The notes under the pieces: generated by a model
The model's input: the letters and a program-made list of their open reading frames with translations, nothing else
What the model was told of the DNA's origin: nothing
Databases searched by the model: none
Part shown: positions 57,055 to 64,000 of the stretch, in pieces
How positions within the stretch are numbered: position 1 is the stretch's first letter
How the letters are laid out: each line of letters starts with the position of its first letter
Source: Ancistrus triradiatus
Taxonomy: Eukaryota > Chordata > Actinopteri > Siluriformes > Loricariidae
Assembly (NCBI GenBank): GCA_025084515.1
Contig: JAJAGP010000015.1
Coordinates: forward strand, 682,001-746,000
Direction of reading: 5' to 3'
DNA length: 64,000 nucleotides
Position numbers and translations under genes: made by a program

Positions 57055-57225
57055 GAGAGGCACAGCATTGTAATGGCCCACTACTCTGCAGGGGCTGGTT
57101 TGGGTATGACATGGAGATCTGATTGGCTGTGTCTGAGAGAGTGGTGCCGATTAGGGGATTATCTCCTGATATTGCAATAGCGACCCCTACCCAGTCAATG
57201 TGATGGATTGGGGTCTAGAGCTGTG
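57055..57225 (+). mobile_element. SINE-like repeat, second family
   Basis: CTTGAGAGGCACAGCATTGT, GATCTGATTGGCTGTGTCTG, TATTGCAATAGCGACCCCTA and CAATGTGATGGATTGGGGTC. Confidence 0.55.
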
Positions 57226-57419
57226 CTCAGAAATTGTTACAGCAATGAACGAAGAACAAAGCTCATTTTAAAATGGGGTGTGAACAATTGTCTTCGCTCC
57301 TGTAGATGTTACAGTAAAGTGTTTTGACTCAATTTGTCCGCTGAATTATCAGTGTGATGTGATTTATTAAGGCGACTCAGATTGTGCACCATAACGTGTA
57401 TTCCAGCTGTTTTTATATT

Positions 57420-57510
57420 TTCAGTGAACTATGTGTAATATTGCAATATGCATCGTATCGTGGTATAATTGTATCGTATCGTGAAGTCATTTCCAATACC
57501 CACCCCTACT
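57420..57510. mobile_element. Right end of a hAT-type MITE, partial
   Basis: Repeated TCGTATCGTG words and an end CAATACCCACCCCTA resemble family A (ATCACCCACCCCTA at 18611). No matching left end or target duplication was found, so it is a decayed or truncated copy. Confidence 0.45.
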
Positions 57511-57745
57511 GGGTTCCCCCATCCGCTGCATGATTATACTTGCAACCTGTGTTCTCTGGAGCCATGTTAGGTAGGTAACCCTGCCTAGGAATAGCATGGT
57601 TATAAATTTAGAATAAAAAAATAATATTTGAAAATAAAAAAAATACTGCCTAGCCTTTGAAGGTCAAATTCTTGTAAAAGCTGCTTTGTGGCGAGACCAT
57701 ATCTTGCACTAGACTTTATGTACAATTATGTTTGTTTCATCACTG

Positions 57746-57945
57746 TGGGATTGTGGTAGCCTAGCGGTTAATGTACTGGACTATGGAGCAAAAGGTCCAG
57801 GGTTCAAATCCCACCTCTGCCAAGCTGCCACTGTTGGGTCCTTGAGCAAGGCTCTTAACTCAAAATTGCTTGGACTGTAAGACTGTATCAGTTGTAAGTC
57901 GCTCTGGATAAGGGCGTCTGCTAAATGCTGTAAATGTAAATGTAA
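57746..57945 (+). mobile_element. tRNA-derived SINE, near-complete
   Basis: GTGGTAGCCTAGCGGTTAAT, B box AGGGTTCAAATCCCACC, AAGCTGCCACTGTTGGGTCC, GTCGCTCTGGATAAGGGCGT, CTGCTAAATGCTG and (AAATGT)n. Best-preserved copy of the family in this window. It directly precedes a Tc1-type fragment. Confidence 0.93.
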
Positions 57946-58065
57946 TCAGCCAATTACATGGCAGCACCTCTGTGCATGTAAACATGGTGAGGATGGCCCA
58001 GTGAAGTTCAAACTGAACATCTGAAAGGAGAAGAAAGTGTTGACCAAAATGGATAGGGATTACTA
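57946..58065 (+). mobile_element. Tc1/mariner-type fragment
   Basis: ATCAGCCAATTACATGGCAG, ATGTAAACATGGTGAGGAT and AGTTCAAACTGAACATCTGA match the segment between terminus and transposase start of the family at 47450-48514. Only this piece is present. Confidence 0.7.
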
Positions 58066-58556
58066 ACTGCCAAGACATGTAATGTCCAAGGTAGGCAATT
58101 TGATAACCTTTTGTGCAGTTAATTTTCTTTTATCCTGGACAAAGCCACGCTTGTTCTGTAGTCAGTTCTGTTCAAATCTGTTACTTGGACCTGTTGACAA
58201 CATGTTTAGCATCATGTGGCATGCATCCCATCCGTTGTTTTGTAGTTTATCAAGCATTCTGACGAAGTGTTATATTTGACCGTTATTCTCTTTGGTGGAG
58301 ACTTTAGACGTCTTTGAAATTGAATTGGGAGTCATTTTATAATCTAAGTACAGTAAAGAAACTTCCTGTGTTGCCCTGTGTAACCTTTTGCTGTTATCTA
58401 CACATTTGCTTGTGGATCTAAGCATGGCAATTTTTTCTCTCTGCGCGTGTGTGCTCGTGTGGGTTCATACGCGTGTGTGTGTTTGTGCGTGTGCACTTTA
58501 CACTGTAGCCTGTTTGAGGTCTGTGTGAAAGTGGGGGATGGGTAGATGGCTTTCCT

Positions 58557-58584
58557 ATGTGTGTGTGTGTGTGTGTGTGTGTGT
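58557..58584. repeat. (GT)n microsatellite
   Basis: About 13 GT units in a wider GT-rich stretch starting near 58445. Confidence 0.9.
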
Positions 58585-58589
58585 TGGGG

Positions 58590-59570
58590 GGTAAACTGAG
58601 GTTACGTTCTTTGAATGTGAGCATTCTTTTGTGCCCACACGAAGAGGCGTAGACTCCACTTCCTGCCTTGCTGCCCTGTCGCTTGGGGCAATACCAGGTA
58701 GAGCCGGCAGCAGATGCAGGGTTAAAGACGTCCATTTTGTTAGGTAACACCCTTGTGGCCTGATTTGTCAGTGGTGTTAAAATGGCAGGTCTTAACCCTT
58801 GATGTGCAGGAGTAAGCCGTCTGGGGCACCCTCACTTACAGCGCCAGCTTACTACAGGACAGGAAGCCACACTAGAGAAACTGTGTGTAGTATGACAGCT
58901 ATGGAGGGATCATCTCCTCAGTCATTTCTCATGCTCAACAGCACATATTTATGATTAGATCTAGATGCGTATTCAAGGAAGCAAACCAGTAAACGCCCAA
59001 TAATACTTGTCTCTATATAATCATAAGTCTCTTGAATGTATTAAAGATTGTATGCACTGGCTATATTCTGCCTGTTGTGTGTCTGTGTCGGATGTCTGTT
59101 TATTTGTAATCATGCTGAGTCACAGATGACCATGTGTTGCTTAACTTTATACTTACTGGCAGTCATTACATCTGTGGACCTCGACTCAAAGCCCACATCA
59201 AATAATGCCATTTATACATTTGTTTTTATATACATTATATAAGAGAGATTTATGTTGTGGTTGAACATCTTAGATATGGATTATTAAGTCATCTCTAATG
59301 TTTCCATGTTGTCATTTGTACACGAGGCAGGCTTTTCTTTTTGTTTTCATTTTAAGAAATGTCAAACGTGAATATAATATACAGTGTCAATGTCTTGTAT
59401 GTTCTTTAAAGCTCTATTGTAGCACTTCATTAATAACCTGACACAAATTAAGGTTGGTTTTCATTCTTCTGTGTTAGTTTTTAACTTGTCACGTATTTGC
59501 GACATCACAGAAATATGTAATGAAAAATCATAGAGCTAGATAATATTTGAGCTACAACAAACCAAGAAAC
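58590..59570. other. Intron-like stretch, nothing recognised
   Basis: No repeats or splice-bounded open frames were recognised. Confidence 0.35.
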
Positions 59571-59599
59571 AAATGGACTGTTGTCGCACGTAGGCAACT

Positions 59600-60330
59600 G
59601 TCACCAGTTTTATTTGCTGTATCTAGAAACCAGATTAAGAAATCCACTAAGGATACCTGGAATTTACCTCAGTAATCGAATTTCGCAGAGCATACTACAA
59701 TTTCAGTTGTTTTTTAGTCTGCGCATGCACACACGTAACATGTAAGCGCAACACGGTTGCCAGGTCTGCTTATTCCTAAAACCTTGGGATTAGTTTCCAT
59801 AGACCTGGTTGGCTTTTGTGGGATCTGGCATCCCGGAATTAAACGCAGCATTTGCTAAACGGTTATCGAACACTGTGGAGGCTCAATCGCAGTATATGCT
59901 TGAGAAAATCAGGTATTTGATTATTTAATATCAGTTTGCAGTTTACATCTTTTTGTGAGATAATAGGCTGATTTCAAAGTAGACGTTCAATTACATTTAC
60001 AGCATTTAGCAGACGCCCTTATCCAGAGCGACTTACAATTGGTACACACTTACAATCCAAGCAATTGTGGGTTAAGGGTCTTGCTGAAGGACCCAATAGT
60101 GGCAGCTTGGCAGAGGTGGGATTTGAACCCTGGACCTTTTGCTCCATAGTCCAGTACCTTAACCACTAGGCTACCACAGTTCAATCATTACCGGGGTCAT
60201 GTAAACCCAGAGGGTTTCCATTTTTTGATTACCCTAGTGCATGTATTACTGACAAAATATGATTTTTCTGCAATTATCAGAATATTAAGTGCATGTAAAC
60301 ACACTCTTTGTCTGTTAAATTATTAGTTTT
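59600..60330 (+). repeat. Diverged interspersed repeat, copy 1 (split by a SINE)
   Basis: Shares an ordered series of blocks with 62110-62695: GTCTGCGCATGCACACA, GATCTGGCA, AATTAAACGCAGCATTTGCT, TGTGAGATAATAGGCTG, TTTCAAAGTAGA, and after the SINE a GCATGTAAACACACT end. Family unknown; probably a non-autonomous DNA element. Confidence 0.5.
59990..60182 (-). mobile_element. tRNA-derived SINE
   Basis: Inverted copy of the 13214 family with (ACATTT)n tail, AGCAGACGCCCTTATCCAGA, B box inverse GGGATTTGAACCCTGGACC and head CTTAACCACTAGGCTACCAC. Flanked by GTTCAAT on both sides. It splits the repeat at 59600-60330. Confidence 0.92.
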
Positions 60331-60392
60331 TGTCACCCATATTTGTAACAGAAAACCACACTGATGAACAAGTATTTCACTTTTCTTGTTCC

Positions 60393-60566
60393 ATTTACAT
60401 TTATAGCATTTAGCAGATGCCCTTATCCAGGGCGACCGCCAATTGATACAATCTTACAATCCAAGCAATTGTGGGCTAACGGTCTTGCTCAAGGACCCAA
60501 CAGTGGCAGATTGGCAGAGGCGGGATTTGAACCCCGGACCTTCTGGTCCATAGTCCAGTACCTGTC
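60393..60566 (-). mobile_element. tRNA-derived SINE
   Basis: Inverted copy: TTAGCAGATGCCCTTATCCA, GGCAGAGGCGGGATTTGAAC and CCTTCTGGTCCATAGTCCAG. The outer head (GGTTAAG region) is lost. Confidence 0.9.
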
Positions 60567-60569
60567 CAG

Positions 60570-62105
60570 TCCAGTGACAAACACGCAGCTATCTGCATTG
60601 TTTGAGAAGTGTAGTAGATTTTTGAAAGCACACATCTAGATAATTGAGTCTCTATGGACCTGAAGAAACATGACTGGACATCTTGAGACTTAGTACTCGC
60701 TGTTCGGCAGCAGTTCCCTGTCAGTGGTAGGCCAGAGCTCAATGTATAAGCATCTGTGGTCTGTGTCTTCCCCACTTTGCACAGCCAAAGTTGTGTATTT
60801 GTGTTGCGAGAGATGTCAATCTGTGCAGGACCGAAGAGTGGGCATTTCTAAAACTTGTAAGGCGTATCAAAAGGTCAGTGGGTGTGTGAAAGGTAGGTGT
60901 GTCGACAGTAAGCCCTGGTTCTCAACGGCTAAATATGGGTGCAAATCGCTACCAGTAGATTTTTCAATAGAGTTTGTAATTCGCTTTGCTCTTTCCCAGC
61001 TGGGTGGAAGTTTTGACATTCATATTGAAGTGAATACCGGTATGATGCTGTTCCATGATATGGATTTTTCCATACCGTGAAATCCAGAAACAGTGACACA
61101 AACAGCCCTGCCACACAAAATACACAAACACATGTTATCAGTTAGCAACAACAACATGAAACCAGCTTCTGCCAACAATCATCTGAAAATGGAGTCAGGG
61201 AAAAATCTTTGTGCAACAGACACCATGTAAAGGTGCTATCGGATATATAGATGTTTTTGTTCAATTAAAATAGATATTTTAATAGCAAAAAAATTTATGA
61301 TCACCCCTCAAGTTAGGTCTCTTCAGGTCTTTGATATAACGTGACCTGCTTTACCCTGGAATACATGATTATGAACTGTTTGTTTCTGAGACATTATTTA
61401 TTGAATACGTCATCGTTAGCCAATCTTTCCATTCATTTCGTACTCTGTTGACAGTAGCTGCCTACTTGTAACTTGATAGCACTACACAAGTGATCTTGAT
61501 ACTGCAGATGGTGTGCTGTGAATCAGACCTTTCAAATGAGTGTTTTGCTAGATGACTGGCCTACTCAAGCCCTTCCTTTCAGAAATGCTGACAGATGAAT
61601 CACACTGACTTGTGCTTGACCATGCCTCATTTGGAAAGTAGTGGTTTCTAACTTGTACGGATTTACCAGTAAATGTCAGCAGCCCTTATCCGGTCCATCA
61701 TGATACTGCTTGTGGTGTGTGGTGCTTTAGTTTTCTATCTATATTTTGTTAGTGAATGCATCAACAGTAAAGAAACATAGTAATTAGTTGGTGAGGTGAC
61801 TTGGCTGTCTTTGGCCACAGAAATCATCAACCTGTAGAGTACCCTTGTCTTCCAGCAGTGCAGTTGGGTTGTTCTGTGCTACAGAAACAGTATTTTCAGT
61901 AAATTTAGTGATTTGCTCAGTGGGAAAACAGTCCTTCCAGCGATGATTCACATCAGTACAAGGACAGAGTGCATCATTCTGTCATGTTATGTTTTTGATG
62001 TTATTCCTGTAGTTGTAACATCATTGTTTACCATTTAATCATCATCGGATTTCTACAGTTAAATGATTATTCAAGTGGTCATGTGAACAGCGCACACTGA
62101 TTTTT
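60570..62105. other. Intron-like stretch, nothing recognised
   Basis: A plus-strand frame of 118 codons at 60724-61080 has no motif and no splice signals. No terminal repeats recognised. Confidence 0.35.
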
Positions 62106-62109
62106 TTTC

Positions 62110-62695
62110 AGGTCAGATTAAGACAACGAAACTTGATTAAGAAAACAGATAGCTAGATTTTATCTTGGTAATTGCATTTCTCAGCATGTTTATCTTCGCT
62201 CTAATTTTAGTCGGTTTTATCAGTCTGCGCATGCACACATGTAACTGGGTAGAGTGTAGAGCTGTCCGTAGCAGAATCAAACTGGTAACCAAGTCGGCTT
62301 GTTCTAAGAAACTTTGCTTCGTTGGGCTTGGTTGCATAGTCTTGCTTGCTTGTTTTTCTAGCAAGATCTGGCAACAATGTAATTAAAGGCAGCATTTGCA
62401 AAATGGCTGTCAAACACTTCTAGGAAGACTCTGAAGTGTGGTAAATGCTGAATGATTTTTTTTTATTATTATTATTATTAAAGTTTGAGGTTTATGTCAC
62501 GTCCTCCTGTGAGATTACTGGCTGGTCACAAAGTAGAAATTTTCCTTATTGCCTGTCGTGCAAACCTGGAGCGTTCCCATTATCTGATTAAGCCCATGTA
62601 TGATCATTGATTTGGATTACTGATAACCAGATTTTGTGCTGTCATTGGATTCCTAAGGGCATGTAAAAACACTGACTGTAGACAGTAGTTCCCGC
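62110..62695 (+). repeat. Diverged interspersed repeat, copy 2
   Basis: Uninterrupted partner of 59600-60330: CAGTCTGCGCATGCACACAT, GATCTGGCAACAATG, AAAGGCAGCATTTGC, CTGTGAGATTACTGGCTGG, TCACAAAGTAGAAA, ending GGCATGTAAAAACACTGAC. Contains a (ATT)n tract at 62462-62480. Confidence 0.5.
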
Positions 62696-62699
62696 CTGA

Positions 62700-64000
62700 A
62701 CAGTATTAAGCTTGTTGATTAAGTCCTTTTGCTATTTTAAATGTAGCATGTCACTGACTGTACAGTCCAACCTGAGGTGGTCATGCCTGTACCTTCCGAA
62801 GGGGCTATGTTTACATGCAGAGAATTTTTATCTGAATGAAATCATTCTGGTTGCAGATTCAGGCTAAGCCCTTTATACGCACAATAAACCGCACAATAAA
62901 CCCAACAGTCTGATAAAAATTCCATTTAGATGGCACTAAAATGTAGTTAGTGTTAACTTTACTATAGCAACGGGAGAAAACAGTCCCATTGGTCTGTAAT
63001 AAGGAGCTAGCAGTGCTTTGGCATATTACTCGAGTTTACACTTCTGCTTTTTATGAGTCTAAAATTGTGGAAGGCTTGGTAACCGAGAGAGGAAAAAGTT
63101 AGAATTCACGTCCTGCAGCATTTTTTGACATATTATCATGAGACCCCCCCTGTCATTCATATGTCTAAATATCTGGGGGAAACAGATCATTATTCTGAAC
63201 TTTTCTGCCATCCATGCTGCTGAGTACGTTAAAGAAGAGGTGCAGCGAAATGTCAGTCAGCAAGAATTTTTTTGCTGAAAGATGATATAAAAATGGTTAA
63301 TTTCAATCTGGATCGATGATGAACACAGCTTAGGGAACAAGGGGCATAAACTTAGTGAACAAACTCTGAAAGCATGTGGCTTTGACCACTTAAGACAAGT
63401 GTTTAGGTAAGGAATGTGATCAGAAATGCGGAACAGGTGACAGTGTTGACAGTGCAGGACTGGGTCGAAGCATGTCAACGGTCGGAGATTGTGAGAAAGT
63501 CAGCTACAAAATCCAGTGTGCTGGAAACGGGCAGCAGGCATGACAGGTAATAAACCTAAAAATCAAGTGTCAAAGTGGAGCACTTTCAAATATTTTTAGT
63601 GATAAACTAGACCTGCATTTACGGAAGGAAATACTACAGTATTTGCAATACTGTTACTAATTACAAAGCCACACCCCCAATCTGAGTCAGCGAGTGTTCA
63701 GATATTTTTAAGCATACACTTTAAAATATATATTTATTTCACTTCAGATACGCTGGTCATGCTGTGATTATGTACCCAGCGAAGTTTTAAGTGTCCATGT
63801 TAAGCAGGTCGGCTGTATTAATCGCACTACAATACTAATTAGAAAGTAATTAAATACGCTGCTTGTTTCCTTTGCTCATTTTGAGAAGCAACAGCTCAAC
63901 AGTGAACGTGTCGGCTGTGAGGAATCCTTTCACTTTCTCTATATACTTTATGCAAACGCTCTGTAATCACTGTTCAAGCGAGTTATACAACAATACAATT
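62700..64000. other. Intron-like stretch, nothing recognised
   Basis: ATGTTTACATGCAGAGAATT at 62808 resembles the end of a fish MITE, but no partner was found. No supported exon to the end of the window. Confidence 0.35.

Noticed and set aside
57746..57830. Functional tRNA genes in SINE heads
   Set aside because: A and B boxes are present, but the heads do not fold into full cloverleaves and continue into SINE bodies.
60724..61080. 118-codon Cys-containing frame
   Set aside because: No splice support, no repeat protein, no motif; openness at this length is expected by chance in 64 kb.

Overview
This window is nuclear DNA from a teleost fish. It is dominated by interspersed repeats that are typical of ray-finned fish: Tc1/mariner and pogo-like DNA transposons with TA target sites, small hAT-type elements with 8-bp target duplications, tRNA-derived and V-SINE-like SINEs, and long (TA)n, (GT)n, (CA)n and (ATT)n microsatellites. 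The SINE flavour suggests an otophysan (catfish, characin or knifefish type) genome; this is inferred from memory of repeat families, not from a search. No bacterial, viral or organellar gene is visible, and almost every open frame of 60-170 codons is either a chance frame or a piece of a dead transposase.

Layout. 1-7.1 kb: AT-rich non-coding DNA with a hAT-type MITE (2729-2932), a V-SINE-like copy (3037-3360), a LINE-tail-like repeat (4243-4632) and a GC-rich single-copy block (4.87-6.3 kb). 7.3-10.2 kb: a full-length but dead Tc1 element, a ~90-bp direct repeat on either side of it, and a second transposon relic expanded by (CA)n. 12.2-14.5 kb: SINEs, a tRNA-Thr pseudogene and a GC-rich block with a 58-bp tandem duplication. 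14.6-15.3 kb: a pogo-like deletion element beside a 34-bp inverted repeat. 16.3-19.4 kb: a candidate two-exon gene, with two hAT-type MITEs in its intron. 20-27.2 kb: dense Tc1/pogo relics and SINEs. 27.2-32 kb: mostly single-copy DNA that may hold regulatory elements, with an interrupted trinucleotide tract and a LINE-tail-like repeat. 33.0-33.7 kb: a hAT-type element carrying a LINE tail and an AT microsatellite. 34-44.3 kb: a TIR element with an internal tandem duplication, SINEs, 5S rRNA-derived fragments and several Tc1/mariner deletion derivatives.

45.05-45.43 kb looks like a CpG-rich promoter with an untranslated first exon of a plus-strand gene. A 67-bp exon candidate with strong splice signals lies at 56.1 kb, and the rest of that gene would lie beyond 64 kb. 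The DNA after 45.4 kb therefore reads best as a large first intron and its continuation, peppered with SINEs and transposon relics. I could not name either candidate gene.

The most useful observations are the two candidate gene pieces (16.4/19.1 kb and 45.3/56.1 kb), precise nested-insertion histories read from target-site duplications, and a few unexplained structured repeats. I saw no convincing new multi-gene system.
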